NCBI RefSeq assembly: GCF_900113905.1
Contig: NZ_FORC01000002.1
Coordinates: 62,001 to 126,000 of the forward strand
Reading direction: 5' to 3'
Length of the DNA: 64,000 bases
Source: Phytopseudomonas argentinensis
GTDB taxonomy: Bacteria; Pseudomonadota; Gammaproteobacteria; Pseudomonadales; Pseudomonadaceae
Position 1 is the stretch's first letter. Each line of letters begins with the position of its first letter. Positions 47,911 to 57,515 of this stretch are shown here, piece by piece. The notes under the pieces were generated by a model that was given only the letters and a program-made list of their open reading frames with translations, had not been told where the DNA came from and ran no database searches. The translations under genes and the position numbers were made by a program.

Positions 47911-48632
47911 ATCGGACCCAACAAGCCACGGGCGATACCGTTGATGCGGCCTTCGGCCTGGCTGGCCTCGACCTGCAGCGGCTCGGCGAGAATGCCCGCC
48001 AGTTCAGTACGGCGCGCGCTCGACAACCCTTCGCCGCGCTCGGCGAACGCCAGCACGGCGCGTTGCTCGGCGAAGTCCAGTGGGAAGGGCGCCGGCAGCG
48101 CCTCGGTTTGCGGCAGGTTGGGCCGTTCGAGGGGCTGCTCGCGATAGACCACCAGGGTGCCGGCGGCGATGTCGCCGAGGCGCTTGAAGGCGCGGTTGCT
48201 CAGGCAACTGATGATGCCCAGGGTATAGGCGAAGGGCAGCAGATCGACGAACCGCAGCAGGTTGCGGGTAATGGACGCCGCCCAGCCGATCGGCGTGCCG
48301 TCGTCATGCACCACGCGCAGGCCGAGCAGCTGCTTGCCCGGTGAGCGGCCCTGGTTGAAGACCTCGAACAACACCATGTACCACCAGGTCACCAGAAACA
48401 GCGCGATGGTCGCCAGGCCCATGCCCAACTGGCCGAACAGCCCCAGGGCGAGGTAGACGACGGCCAGGATGGCACCGCGGATCAGCAGGTCGATGGTGAA
48501 GGCCAGCGCTCGTGGCACCAGGCCCGCGGGACGCAGTGCGAGGTCGATACCTTCCGGCGTTTCCACCTGATAGCGCGTGTCCAGCACCGTCTGCTGAGAT
48601 CGAGGATAAGGGGAGGCAGGGGAAGGTGGCAT
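47907..48632 (-). CDS. RDD family membrane protein
   Basis: A 241-aa protein whose name-giving Arg/Asp residues appear in LVPRALAFTIDLLIRGAIL (about 37-55) and in RSPGKQLLGLRVVHDDGTP (about 108-126). Three or four helices are present; the C-terminal soluble part is Leu/Glu-rich. The frame extends to 48701, but the ATG at 48632 starts MPPSPASPYPRSQQ and is preceded by a gap with a plausible start region. It is encoded upstream of the SpoIIM-like gene. Confidence 0.86.
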   Translation of the reverse strand: MPPSPASPYPRSQQTVLDTRYQVETPEGIDLALRPAGLVPRALAFTIDLLIRGAILAVVYLALGLFGQLGMGLATIALFLVTWWYMVLFEVFNQGRSPGKQLLGLRVVHDDGTPIGWAASITRNLLRFVDLLPFAYTLGIISCLSNRAFKRLGDIAAGTLVVYREQPLERPNLPQTEALPAPFPLDFAEQRAVLAFAERGEGLSSARRTELAGILAEPLQVEASQAEGRINGIARGLLGPI

Positions 48633-48722
48633 CGTCACATCGTAGGGAGCAAAGCCCGATGCTAGCCAGCAGCGGGGCAGGAAGCAACCAGGCCGCGTCA
48701 ACGCGGCCTGTGCTGCACATGC

Positions 48723-49478
48723 TTAGCGTGCGACGGGCAGGACGCCGAAGATGGTGCGATACAGCACGCCCATGACCATCACGAACAGCGGGATGGTCCA
48801 GATCAGGCCGATGCCCAGCGGGATGGCGCTGAGGCCGACGATCAGGCCGAGCAGCAGGAACAGGCCGAAGACCTTGAACCAGTGCTGGGTGATGGCCTTG
48901 CGCGACGCTTCCATGGCCTGCCACGGCGACAGGCCACGCTCGACGATCAGCGGGATCGCCAGCATGTAGGCCACTGCCAGGTAGATGCCCGGGATCAGCA
49001 GCAGGATCATGCCGAGGTAGACCAGCACCATCATCAGCACCGCGGCGATCAGCAGCGGCACGATGCTGCCGAAGTGGCTGAAGATCTCGTTGAAGCTGAA
49101 CGGCTGACCAGCCGCGCGACGAATGCCGATCATGTTCAGGCCGGCGAAGAACGGGTAGCTGACGGCCGAGGCGATGATGGTGGTCAGCAGCTGGCCGATG
49201 ATGATCAGCACCAGGCTGTCGCTGAACAGGCTGAAGATGCCGAGCACGGCGCCGACCACGAACGAGGCAACCAGAATCGCCACGTAGAAGATCAGGAAGC
49301 CACCGATGATGGTGCCTTTGGTGCCCTTGGTCAGTTGCCAGGCTTCGCTGAGCAGGCCGCCGATGGTGAAGTCGTAGCCCCGGCTCAGGGCCTGTTCGAC
49401 GCTCAGTGCCTGAGCGCTGGAAGGCGCATCCTGCAACTGGCTGTTGGGAACGGCATAGGGATTGGTAGCGTCACTCAT
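48723..49478 (-). CDS. Polytopic membrane protein, probable first gene of the MoxR/DUF58 locus
   Basis: A 251-aa protein with an approximately 35-residue polar N-terminus (MSDATNPYAVPNSQLQDAP) and six hydrophobic segments. It resembles DUF975/BPSS1780-like membrane proteins in layout (IGIRRAAGQPFSFNEIFSHF; ERGLSPWQAMEASRKA). Function is unknown. It is separated from the RDD gene by 90 bp and is on the same strand, so it may be a first gene or a separate unit. Confidence 0.8.
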   Translation of the reverse strand: MSDATNPYAVPNSQLQDAPSSAQALSVEQALSRGYDFTIGGLLSEAWQLTKGTKGTIIGGFLIFYVAILVASFVVGAVLGIFSLFSDSLVLIIIGQLLTTIIASAVSYPFFAGLNMIGIRRAAGQPFSFNEIFSHFGSIVPLLIAAVLMMVLVYLGMILLLIPGIYLAVAYMLAIPLIVERGLSPWQAMEASRKAITQHWFKVFGLFLLLGLIVGLSAIPLGIGLIWTIPLFVMVMGVLYRTIFGVLPVAR

Positions 49479-49666
49479 GATTCATCCTTGGCGAGCGGAA
49501 TAAGATTGTTTCCTGATATTAATGGTGTAGCAAATAGTGAACAAGGGGTGGCTCACCGACTTTGTCTGCAGCCGTGATCGCCATCAAGTTTTTCCCTACC
49601 CTGGTGGTTTGTGGTCAGGTGGCAAGGAACCTAGACTGCGACGCTCATTCGCTACAGGAGTCTGCC

Positions 49667-51130
49667 GTGCCTTCCAGTCTGTTCTGGTACGACTATGAAA
49701 CCACCGGCATCGATCCGCGCCGGGACCGGCCGCTACAGGTCGCCGGTATCCGCACCGATGAGCAGCTCAACGAGATCGAAGCGCCGATCAACCTGTACTG
49801 TCAGCCCAGCGACGATATCCTGCCGCACCCCGCTGCCTGCATGATCACCGGTATCGACCCCCAGCGCCTGGCGCGCGAGGGGCTTGGCGAGGCCGAGTTC
49901 ATGACCCGCGTACATGCCGAGCTCGCCCGCCCGGGCACCTGTGGTGTCGGCTACAACAGCCTGCGTTTCGATGACGAGGTGACGCGCTACAGCCTGTACC
50001 GCAACTTCTTCGATCCGTACGCCCGTGAGTGGCAGGGCGGCAACAGCCGCTGGGACCTCATCGATATGGTGCGCACCGCCTATGCACTGCGGCCCGAAGG
50101 CATCGAATGGCCGCAGGACGAGCGCGGCGTCAGTCTCAAGCTCGAGCGGCTCACCGCGGCCAACGGCATCGAGCATGGCCAGGCGCACGATGCGCTTTCC
50201 GACGTGCGCGCCACCATCGCCCTGGCGCGGCTGATTCGCGAGCGCCAGCCCAAGCTCTACGACTACCTGTACGGGCTGCGCAGCAAACAGCAGGTGCTCG
50301 ACCAGATCCGCTTACTGCAACCCCTGGTGCATGTGTCCGGGCGTTTTTCCGGTGCGCGTCAGTATCTGTCGATTGTGTTACCGCTGGCCTGGCACCCGCG
50401 CAATCGCAACGCCCTGATCGTTTGCGACCTGCACCTCGACGCCGCGCCGTTGCTGAACGAGGATGCCGAGACCTTGCGCCGTCGCCTGTACACGCGGCGC
50501 GACGAGTTGGCCGAGGGGGAACAACCGGTGCCACTCAAGCTCATCCATATCAATCGCTGTCCGGTGGTAGCGCCGCTCGGTGTATTGCGTGCGCAAGATT
50601 GCCAGCGGCTGCAACTGGACAAGGCCGATTACCTGGCGCGGGCGCAGCGCCTGGCCGACAGCCAGTCGGTATGGCGAGACAAATTGCCGCAGGTGTATGC
50701 CGAAGAAAGTTTCACGGCAGTGATGGATCCCGAACAGCAATTATATGACGGCTTTATTGGCGACAGGGATCGACGTCTGTGTGAACAGGTACGCAATAGC
50801 GAGCCCGCTCAGTTGGTCGCGCAGTCCTGGCCGTTCGATGATCCGCGATTGCCGGAATTGTTGTTTCGTTACCGCGCGCGCAACTTCCCCGGGACCTTGA
50901 ATGGCGACGAGCAACAGCGCTGGCATGCCTTCTGCCAGCAGCGTCTTAATCTGCACGAATATGGCGCGCCCAATACGCTGGCGAGTTTCGAAACGGACAT
51001 GGCGCTTTATCTGACCAAGGCGACAGATAGTCAGCGTCTGACGTTGCACGCTTGGCTGGCTCATGCGCAACAGTTGCGGCAACGCTATGGACTTCACAAT
51101 GAAGGCGTGTCAGCAGGCGCTACCCATTAA
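49667..51130 (+). CDS. sbcB: Exodeoxyribonuclease I
   Basis: 3'-5' exonuclease on single-stranded DNA, acting in mismatch repair and recombination. The 487-aa product has DEDDh motifs: FWYDYETTGIDPRRDRPLQ (Asp9/Glu11 region) and HGQAHDALSDVRAT. A GTG start at 49667 with CAGGAG 6 nt upstream gives MPSSLFWYDYE; the longer ATG frame is not family-like. It lies convergent to mvaT, as in P. aeruginosa. Confidence 0.95.
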   Translation: MPSSLFWYDYETTGIDPRRDRPLQVAGIRTDEQLNEIEAPINLYCQPSDDILPHPAACMITGIDPQRLAREGLGEAEFMTRVHAELARPGTCGVGYNSLRFDDEVTRYSLYRNFFDPYAREWQGGNSRWDLIDMVRTAYALRPEGIEWPQDERGVSLKLERLTAANGIEHGQAHDALSDVRATIALARLIRERQPKLYDYLYGLRSKQQVLDQIRLLQPLVHVSGRFSGARQYLSIVLPLAWHPRNRNALIVCDLHLDAAPLLNEDAETLRRRLYTRRDELAEGEQPVPLKLIHINRCPVVAPLGVLRAQDCQRLQLDKADYLARAQRLADSQSVWRDKLPQVYAEESFTAVMDPEQQLYDGFIGDRDRRLCEQVRNSEPAQLVAQSWPFDDPRLPELLFRYRARNFPGTLNGDEQQRWHAFCQQRLNLHEYGAPNTLASFETDMALYLTKATDSQRLTLHAWLAHAQQLRQRYGLHNEGVSAGATH

Positions 51131-51184
51131 TCGCGGGTGCGTGCCATAGAATCTTTGTATCCCGGCGATTAAATCGACGCCCAT

Positions 51185-51209
51185 AAAAAACGCCAGCAAT
51201 GCTGGCGTT
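51185..51209. terminator. Terminator between sbcB and mvaT
   Basis: AACGCCAGC and GCTGGCGTT form a 9-bp stem with a 3-base loop; the minus-strand copy is followed by a T tract, so it serves mvaT best. It lies 29 bp after the mvaT stop. Confidence 0.9.
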
Positions 51210-51238
51210 GTTCATGGACTCACCGCCCCGGTCTGCTA

Positions 51239-51622
51239 TCAGCCCAGCAGGGTAGCCCAGCCTTCAACGACGTCAGCGCCCCACTTGGCTTTCCACTCTT
51301 TCAGAGTCTTGTGGTTGCCGCCTTTGGTTTCGATGACTTCACCGGTATTGGGGTTCTTGTACTGTTTAACTTTGCGCGCGCGCTTGCTACCAGTGGCTGC
51401 TGCTTTACCAGCGGTGCGCGGTGCCTTGCCAACTTTGGCATCCGGATCGAGCAGAGCGATAATGTCGCGCAGCGACTTTTGATATTCACCCATCAAGGTG
51501 CGCAGCTTGCCTTCGAACTCCAGTTCCTTTTTCAGCTTGTCATCTTGCGACAGGCTTTTCAGGCGCTCTTGCAGTTCTTTGATGTTTTCTTCGAGGCTGC
51601 GGTATTCGGTGATCAGAGACAT
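51239..51622 (-). CDS. mvaT: MvaT, H-NS-family global regulator
   Basis: A 127-aa xenogeneic silencer specific to pseudomonads. An N-terminal coiled coil (about 1-62, YRSLEENIKELQERLKSL) drives oligomerisation. A linker rich in Ala/Lys leads to the C-terminal DNA-binding domain with VKQYKNPNTGEVIETKGGNH and KTLKEWKAKWG (about 85-115), where Arg/Lys residues read AT-rich minor grooves. The upstream region is AT-rich, and MvaT-type proteins often autoregulate. Confidence 0.97.
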   Translation of the reverse strand: MSLITEYRSLEENIKELQERLKSLSQDDKLKKELEFEGKLRTLMGEYQKSLRDIIALLDPDAKVGKAPRTAGKAAATGSKRARKVKQYKNPNTGEVIETKGGNHKTLKEWKAKWGADVVEGWATLLG

Positions 51623-51959
51623 GTGTGTACCTTTAATGCAAGGGAGGGTGACCAAGTGTTGCTTATAGTAGACAGCGGCCGGTTTTAAGTAAACCGCTTT
51701 GTAGTAAACAGACGTGTTTAAACAATCGAAGTTGCAGGCAGCCGCAACAAGTGCGCGCATTTAATTACCACTTAAAATTCCAGGTTTTTTAACCGAGGGG
51801 GGCGCTTATCGGCGACGCTTATTAAGCCAGCTGTCGCTGGCCCGTTCCGCGGCCCTCGGCACCGGCCATGGCCGCGGTGGTGATGGCTGCCACGAGGTAC
51901 TGCAGTTTTTCGTTAGTCTGGCTAAAATGCGCGCCTTCGCTAATTCTCTGGAGTTGTTC
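51623..51959. other. Intergenic region between mvaT and purU (337 bp)
   Basis: Holds no gene I can support. The half next to mvaT (about 51640-51800) is markedly AT-rich, as expected for an H-NS-family promoter. The 51820-51900 part is GC-rich without a recognised element. A weak extended -10 (TAAAAT, 51923-51928) lies about 31 bp before purU. Open frames here are antisense shadows or lack starts. Confidence 0.5.
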
Positions 51960-52811
51960 ATGCGCACTTTTCGGCTGGTAATCGCCTGCCCTGATCGTAC
52001 CGGCATCGTCGCCAAGGTCAGTAACTTCCTGGCGACCTACAACGGCTGGATCACCGAAGCGAGCCACCATTCGGACACGCAGAGCGGCTGGTTCTTCATG
52101 CGCCATGAAATTCGTGCCGATTCGTTGCCTTTTGATCTGGACGGTTTCAACCAGGCGTTTTCGCCGATCGCCCGGGAATTCTCCATGGAGTGGCGCATCA
52201 CCGATTCGGCCCAGAAGAAACGCGTGGTACTCATGGCCAGCCGCGAATCCCACTGCCTGGCCGACCTGTTGCATCGCTGGCACAGCAACGAGCTCGACTG
52301 CGACATCCCTTGCGTGATCTCCAACCACGACGATCTGCGCAGCATGGTCGAGTGGCACGGTATTCCATTCGTCCATGTGCCGGTGGATGCACAGAACAAG
52401 CAACCGGCTTTCGATGAGGTCGCACGCCTGGTCGAAGAGCACCGTGCCGACGTCATCGTCCTGGCGCGCTACATGCAGATCCTGCCGCCCAAATTGTGTC
52501 AGGACTATGCGCAGCGGGTGATCAATATTCACCACAGCTTCCTGCCCTCGTTCGTCGGCGCCAAGCCTTACCACCAGGCTTCGCTGCGCGGCGTCAAGCT
52601 GATCGGCGCGACTTCTCACTACGTGACCGAAGAGCTGGATGCCGGTCCGATCATCGAGCAGGACGTGGTGCGCGTCAGCCATCGCGAGTCCATCGAAGAG
52701 ATGGTGCGCCTGGGCAAGGACGTGGAAAAGATGGTGCTTTCCCGTGGTCTGCGCTATCACTTGGAAGACCGAGTGCTGGTGCACAACAACAAGACGGTGG
52801 TATTCGACTGA
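51960..52811 (+). CDS. purU: Formyltetrahydrofolate deformylase
   Basis: Hydrolyses 10-formyl-THF to THF and formate for purine synthesis and one-carbon balance. The 283-aa product has an N-terminal ACT domain (FRLVIACPDRTGIVAKVS) and a C-terminal formyltransferase domain with the catalytic HHSFLPSFVGAKPYHQA and Asp in LDAGPIIEQD. I use the ATG at 51960, preceded by GGAG; an earlier ATG at 51927 adds 11 unlike residues. A second purU may exist elsewhere. Confidence 0.95.
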   Translation: MRTFRLVIACPDRTGIVAKVSNFLATYNGWITEASHHSDTQSGWFFMRHEIRADSLPFDLDGFNQAFSPIAREFSMEWRITDSAQKKRVVLMASRESHCLADLLHRWHSNELDCDIPCVISNHDDLRSMVEWHGIPFVHVPVDAQNKQPAFDEVARLVEEHRADVIVLARYMQILPPKLCQDYAQRVINIHHSFLPSFVGAKPYHQASLRGVKLIGATSHYVTEELDAGPIIEQDVVRVSHRESIEEMVRLGKDVEKMVLSRGLRYHLEDRVLVHNNKTVVFD

Positions 52812-52849
52812 GCCGTCTGGCCCGGCGCTCGAACAAGGAGTTCGCGTTC

Positions 52850-53272
52850 ATGCTCAAGTCCGTCAAAGTGCGTGATTACATGACACGTCACCTGGTGACC
52901 TTTCATGCCGATACCGATCTGTTCACCGCAATCAACCGATTGCTCGAGCACCGCATTTCCGGGGCGCCGGTGGTCGACGGCCAGGGGCGCCTGGTCGGCC
53001 TGCTGTCGGAAGGCGATTGCCTGCGCGGCATCCTGCAGGGCGCCTACTACGAGGCCACGGGCGGCACCATCGCCTCGTACATGACCACCGCCGTGGAGAC
53101 CACTTCTCCGGAAGCGGACATCATCGAGGTGGCGGAGCGTTTTCTCAAAGGTCGCCGTCGGCGTTTTCCGGTGGTCGAGGGCGGCAAGCTGGTCGGCCAG
53201 ATCAGCCGCCACGACGTATTGCTGGCGGTGAAGGAGTTCGCACAGCATGAAGAAGGCCATCGGCGCGGCTGA
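52850..53272 (+). CDS. CBS-pair domain protein
   Basis: A 140-aa protein made of two CBS domains (about 8-65 and 76-130): VRDYMTRHLVTFHADTDL ... GAPVVDGQGRLVGLLSEGDCL, then ASYMTTAVETTSPEAD ... FPVVEGGKLVGQISRHDVL. Stand-alone CBS pairs bind adenine nucleotides and act as energy sensors. The partner is unknown. AAGGAG precedes the ATG at 52850. It lies downstream of purU by 38 bp and may share its transcript. Confidence 0.88.
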   Translation: MLKSVKVRDYMTRHLVTFHADTDLFTAINRLLEHRISGAPVVDGQGRLVGLLSEGDCLRGILQGAYYEATGGTIASYMTTAVETTSPEADIIEVAERFLKGRRRRFPVVEGGKLVGQISRHDVLLAVKEFAQHEEGHRRG

Positions 53273-53455
53273 ATGATGATGAGCGACGACAAGCCTCCAC
53301 AGCCCGGCACGGCCACCGCGCCGCCGATTGTCGGGCAGGGCTGTGTGCAGCGTTTCGACCCCGAGGCGTTGAGCGACGAGGACGGCACCGCGTTCGAAGG
53401 CGCCGAGGCCTTGTGGCAACGCACGCAGGCTGAGAAGCAGCAGTCGGATAAATGA
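53273..53455 (+). CDS. Small hypothetical protein
   Basis: A 60-aa polar, acidic protein with no membrane segment: MMMSDDKPPQPGTATAPPIV, then FDPEALSDEDGTAFEGAEALW. The start directly follows the CBS stop codon, and three ATGs in a row are possible; the third (53279) is closest to a normal N-terminus. I do not recognise a domain. It ends just before a terminator, so it is probably the last gene of the purU-CBS transcript. Confidence 0.7.
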   Translation: MMMSDDKPPQPGTATAPPIVGQGCVQRFDPEALSDEDGTAFEGAEALWQRTQAEKQQSDK

Positions 53456-53460
53456 AGAAA

Positions 53461-53482
53461 GGGCGCCAATGGCGCCCTTTTT
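53461..53482 (+). terminator. Terminator after the CBS/small-protein genes
   Basis: GGGCGCC and GGCGCCC with a 3-base loop, then TTTTT. It ends the plus-strand transcript 6 bp after the small gene and converges on the chemoreceptor gene. Confidence 0.9.
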
Positions 53483-53495
53483 CCTGGTGGTGGTT

Positions 53496-55391
53496 TCAGA
53501 TCCGGAAGCTGTCGACCAGATGCTTGAGGCGCGCGGCCTGCTGCTCCAGATCCGCGCAGGCGCGCAGGGTGGCCTGGAGGTTTTCCACGCCTTCCTGGTT
53601 GAGGGTGTTGATCTCGGTGATGTCCATGTTCAGCGCCTCGATCACCGAGGTCTGCTCTTCGGTGGCGGTGGCCACCGACTGGTTCATGCCGTCGATCTCG
53701 CCGATGCGCAGGGTCACGCTGCCCAGGCGCTCGCCGGCCTGGTTGGCGACCTCTACGCTCTGTTCGCTGTAGTGCTGGCTTTCGGTCATGGTGGCGACCG
53801 ACTCGCTGGAGCCGACCTGCAGCTCCTCGATCATCTTCTCGATCTCCTGGGCCGACTCCTGGGTGCGATGGGCCAGGTTGCGCACTTCATCGGCCACCAC
53901 CGCGAAACCACGCCCGGCTTCACCGGCACGGGCGGCCTCGATGGCCGCGTTGAGTGCCAGCAGGTTGGTCTGCTGGGAAATGCTCTTGATCACCTCGAGA
54001 ATCTGCCCGATATCGGCGGTCTTGCCGGCGAGCATTTCGATCTTGCCGCGGGCATCGACGACCTTGGCCGACAGGTCGGTCATGGCGTTGATCGCCTGCT
54101 GCACCACCTTGCCGCCATCTTCGGCCTGGTGACGGGCGTCGGATGCCTGGCTGGAGGCGTCCGCGGCGTTGCGGGCGATTTCCTGAGCAGCTGCGCCGAG
54201 CTCGTTGATCGCCGCGGCCACGCTGTTGGTGCGGCTGGCCTGCTCATCGGAATTGACGATCGAAGAGTTGGAGGCGTTGACCACCAGCTTGGCGACCTCG
54301 TTGACCTGGGCGGTGGCCGAGGACACTTCGCGTATCGAGGCGTGGATACGCTCGACGAAACGGTTGAACGAGCTGGCCAGGGCGCCGAATTCGTCTTGGG
54401 ACTGGATGGCCAGGCGTTTGGTCAGGTCGCCTTCACCACGGGCGATGTCTTCCATGGCCTTGCCCATGGTAGTCAGCGGCTGCATCAGCACGCGGATCAG
54501 CACGCCGAGCAGGGCGATGATCAGCGCCACGGCAATCAGCGTGGCGATGGCGGCCGACAGGCGGAATTCATCCAGCGCAGCGTAGGCCAGGTCCTTGTCG
54601 ATCGACAGGCCCACGTACCACTGCACATCGGGCAGGCCCTTGACCGGGGCGAAGGTCAGCAGGCGATCCTGACCGTCGTGGATCACCTCGGTGAGCTTGC
54701 TGTCCATGCCGATAGGGGTATCCGGATAAAGGTCGCGCAGGTTCTTCATCACCAGATCGGCCTGGGGATGGACCAGTATGGTGCCGTCCTTGCTGACCAG
54801 AAATGCATAGCCCAAGTCGCCCAGTTCGATGGCGTTGATGATCTTCACCAAGGTATCCAGGCTGACGTCGCCGCCGGTCACGCCGAACGGCTTGCCGTCC
54901 GGGCCGCGCACCGGGGCGATCGGCGAGATCACCAGCGAGTTGGTGATCTGGTCGACGTAGGGCGCAGTAAGAATGGTGCGGTTGGCCTGGGCGGCGTCCT
55001 TGTACCAGGGGCGGGTGCGCGGATCGTAGCCGGCTGCCATCTGGGTCGGCGGGCTGGACAGGAAGCTTCCGTCGCTCTGCACGCCGATATAAGTGGAAAG
55101 AAAGGCGCCCTTGTAGACCGGCCGGGAAATGACCTCCTGCAGATTGCCGGCGGCGATGGCCAGCTCCAGGTTTTGGGCCAGGCTTTCGACCAGCAGAATA
55201 CGCCCGGACAACCAGCTTTCGATGTTGCCGGCGGCCGCGCTGCTGGCCTCGCCGAGGTTGTGCTGGAGCGAAGCCTGGATGCTGCTACGCTGGTGGCTGT
55301 CGTTGTAGAGGCTGAACAATGCAAAGGCGACTGTGACCACCAGGGTGGCGGCCAGCAGGATCTTGTGGCTGAACTGCAGGTTTCTCGTCAT
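53496..55391 (-). CDS. Methyl-accepting chemotaxis protein with dCache sensor
   Basis: A 631-aa transmembrane receptor: helix 1 (about 10-28), a periplasmic double-Cache domain (about 35-275), helix 2 (about 278-300), HAMP, and a cytoplasmic signalling hairpin with [20 protein letters not shown]. The dCache contains [20 protein letters not shown] and VTGGDVSLD, matching the amino-acid-binding dCache_1AA pattern (Arg/Trp/Tyr and Asp), as in PctA-like receptors. No CheR-binding pentapeptide is seen at the C-terminus. Confidence 0.93.
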   Translation of the reverse strand: MTRNLQFSHKILLAATLVVTVAFALFSLYNDSHQRSSIQASLQHNLGEASSAAAGNIESWLSGRILLVESLAQNLELAIAAGNLQEVISRPVYKGAFLSTYIGVQSDGSFLSSPPTQMAAGYDPRTRPWYKDAAQANRTILTAPYVDQITNSLVISPIAPVRGPDGKPFGVTGGDVSLDTLVKIINAIELGDLGYAFLVSKDGTILVHPQADLVMKNLRDLYPDTPIGMDSKLTEVIHDGQDRLLTFAPVKGLPDVQWYVGLSIDKDLAYAALDEFRLSAAIATLIAVALIIALLGVLIRVLMQPLTTMGKAMEDIARGEGDLTKRLAIQSQDEFGALASSFNRFVERIHASIREVSSATAQVNEVAKLVVNASNSSIVNSDEQASRTNSVAAAINELGAAAQEIARNAADASSQASDARHQAEDGGKVVQQAINAMTDLSAKVVDARGKIEMLAGKTADIGQILEVIKSISQQTNLLALNAAIEAARAGEAGRGFAVVADEVRNLAHRTQESAQEIEKMIEELQVGSSESVATMTESQHYSEQSVEVANQAGERLGSVTLRIGEIDGMNQSVATATEEQTSVIEALNMDITEINTLNQEGVENLQATLRACADLEQQAARLKHLVDSFRI

Positions 55392-55549
55392 GGCATCTTG
55401 CGTCCGGTAATCACTGGAACCAGTCTTGTAGGGCGTCGCCAGGTGGCGAGTGGGGCGGGGCAGGCGATCTCGCCGAGGCTTAATCGGCGGCAGCCTGGCG
55501 CTTATGTCGGCAGTGGCACCCTAAAGCTTTAATCCGGAAGGGCGGTGGT

Positions 55550-57034
55550 ATGGGGTTGAATCAGCAATTCGTTCTGGGCGCTGGCAGTGACGGCGACGCG
55601 GTCAGCCAGCCATTGCGTCTGGCCAACCGCCACGGCCTGATCGCCGGGGCGACGGGCACCGGCAAGACCGTCACCCTGCAGCGCCTGATCGAGAATTTCA
55701 GTGACGCTGGTGTGGCGGTATTCGCAGCAGACGTGAAGGGCGATTTGTGCGGCCTGGGTGCCGCCGGTGCACCCCAGGGCAAGGTGGCCGAGCGTATCGC
55801 CAGCATGACCTGGCTGGCGCACAGCCCGACGGCCTATCCCGTCAGCCTGTGGGACGTGCACGGGCAGAGCGGCCATCCGCTGCGCACCACGTTGAGCGAA
55901 ATGGGGCCGCTGCTGCTCGGCGCCCTGCTGGAACTCACCGACAGCCAGCAGGCGGCGCTCTATGCGGCGTTCAAGGTGGCCGATCGTGAAGGCCTGCTGC
56001 TGCTTGACCTGAAGGATCTGAAAGCACTCCTGAATCACCTGAAGGAACAACCCGAGGTGTTGGGCGCCGATAGCGCGTTGTTCACCAGTACCTCGGCCCA
56101 GGCGCTACTGAGGCGCCTGGCCGGCCTGGAGCAGCAGGGCGGCGAGGCCCTGTTCGGTGAGCCGGCGTTGCAGCTCGAAGACATCCTGCAGCCGGATCGC
56201 GATGGCCGTGGGCGCATTCACCTGCTCGATGCCAGCCGCCTGGTGCATGAAGCGCCCAAGGTCTACGCCACCTTCCTGCTCTGGCTGCTGGCCGAGTTGT
56301 TCGAGCAACTGCCCGAGCGCGGCGATGCCGACAAGCCGGTGCTGGCACTGTTCTTCGAAGAGGCCCACCTGTTGTTCGCCGACACGCCGAAGGCTCTACA
56401 GGCGCGCCTGGAACAGGTGGTGCGGTTGATTCGTTCCAAGGGCGTGGGAGTGTATTTCGTCACCCAGTCGCCGGGCGATCTACCCGATGATGTGCTGGCG
56501 CAACTCGGCTTGCGCATCCAGCACGGCCTGCGCGCGTTCACCACCCGGGAACAGAAGGCGCTGCGCGCTGTGGCCGATGGTTTTCGGGCCAACCCGGCGT
56601 TCGATTGCCTGGCGGTGCTCAGCGAACTGGGGATCGGCGAGGCGTTGGTGGGTACGCTGGAAGAAAAGGGTACGCCGGCGATGGTGCAGCGGGTCGCCAT
56701 CGCCCCGCCACAGTCGCGTATCGGACCGCTGTCCGAGGCGGCGCGTGCCGCGTTGATCCGTCAATCGCCCCTGGCGGGGCAATACGACAAACCCTACGAT
56801 CGCGAATCGGCCTACGAGATTCTCACCGCCCGCGCCACCCAGGCGAGCGAACAGGTTCAGGCGGGCAAGGCGGCACCGTCCACGCTCAGCGTGGCGGGCG
56901 AGTTTCTTGGCGGGCTGGCTGGTCAGGCAATGAAGAGCGCCATGCGTCAGGTGGCCAACCAACTTGGCCGGCAACTGGTTCGCGGTGTGCTGGGGTCCTT
57001 GCTGGGCGGCAAGTCCACGTCGAAACGACGCTGA
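55550..57034 (+). CDS. HerA-like NTPase (DUF853/YjgR family)
   Basis: A 494-aa P-loop NTPase related to HerA/FtsK helicases. Walker A is AGATGTGKTVTLQRL (about 29-43) and Walker B lies in VLALFFEEAHLLFA (about 261-274). GVGVYFVTQSPGDLPDDVLAQLG gives the sensor/arginine-finger region. The family is widespread; its role is unsettled, and no NurA-type nuclease is adjacent. It begins about 158 bp from the divergent chemoreceptor gene. Confidence 0.9.
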   Translation: MGLNQQFVLGAGSDGDAVSQPLRLANRHGLIAGATGTGKTVTLQRLIENFSDAGVAVFAADVKGDLCGLGAAGAPQGKVAERIASMTWLAHSPTAYPVSLWDVHGQSGHPLRTTLSEMGPLLLGALLELTDSQQAALYAAFKVADREGLLLLDLKDLKALLNHLKEQPEVLGADSALFTSTSAQALLRRLAGLEQQGGEALFGEPALQLEDILQPDRDGRGRIHLLDASRLVHEAPKVYATFLLWLLAELFEQLPERGDADKPVLALFFEEAHLLFADTPKALQARLEQVVRLIRSKGVGVYFVTQSPGDLPDDVLAQLGLRIQHGLRAFTTREQKALRAVADGFRANPAFDCLAVLSELGIGEALVGTLEEKGTPAMVQRVAIAPPQSRIGPLSEAARAALIRQSPLAGQYDKPYDRESAYEILTARATQASEQVQAGKAAPSTLSVAGEFLGGLAGQAMKSAMRQVANQLGRQLVRGVLGSLLGGKSTSKRR

Positions 57035-57088
57035 GCCATGCATCGCCGGCAGCGTGCTCGGACACGCCAGCCGGCCGCAGTCTGCCGA

Positions 57089-57319
57089 TCAGGCGCTTTC
57101 TGCTCTGGCTTCCTGCTTGCTGGACAGGTCTTTCTCGATCTTCTCGATTTCTTTATCGAATGCCTGATCGAGCAGGCTGGCTTTCTTGCGCCACGGCTTG
57201 CGTTCCGGATCCGGTTGGGCGGCGTAGGTGATCACTTCACCGCCGTATACATCCGTGTAACGCTGCGCCTGGCGCTCGAGTTCGGCGCGCAGTTCGTCTT
57301 TCGTCACGATAGTTCCCAT
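57089..57319 (-). CDS. Small conserved hypothetical protein
   Basis: A 76-aa highly charged protein starting MGTIVTKDELRAELERQAQR. It is predicted to be mainly helical (IEKIEKDLSSKQEA) and soluble. Homologues in Pseudomonas are uncharacterised as far as I know. I choose the ATG at 57319; the upstream frame has no start support. It converges on the HerA-like gene. Confidence 0.7.
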   Translation of the reverse strand: MGTIVTKDELRAELERQAQRYTDVYGGEVITYAAQPDPERKPWRKKASLLDQAFDKEIEKIEKDLSSKQEARAESA

Positions 57320-57515
57320 GGTGTCTGATAGAGAGCGGGCAACAACGCAAGACCGGGCGGTCTCACTGGTACGGTCGCCACATCTTTTTGAAGCCGATGC
57401 CCCTAGTAAAGTTCCGGTTATGCGCATGCAATACTGAATGCGGGGCAGGCCGGTGATTATCATCAAGCCAGGCGCAAAGTCCAGCATGACGGCCGGCAAG
57501 CGTGAACTGCTCACC

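Noticed and set aside
53469..55532. 687-codon open frame on the plus strand opposite the chemoreceptor
   Set aside because: Antisense shadow of a gene with full HAMP and signalling motifs; no ribosome binding site or family match.
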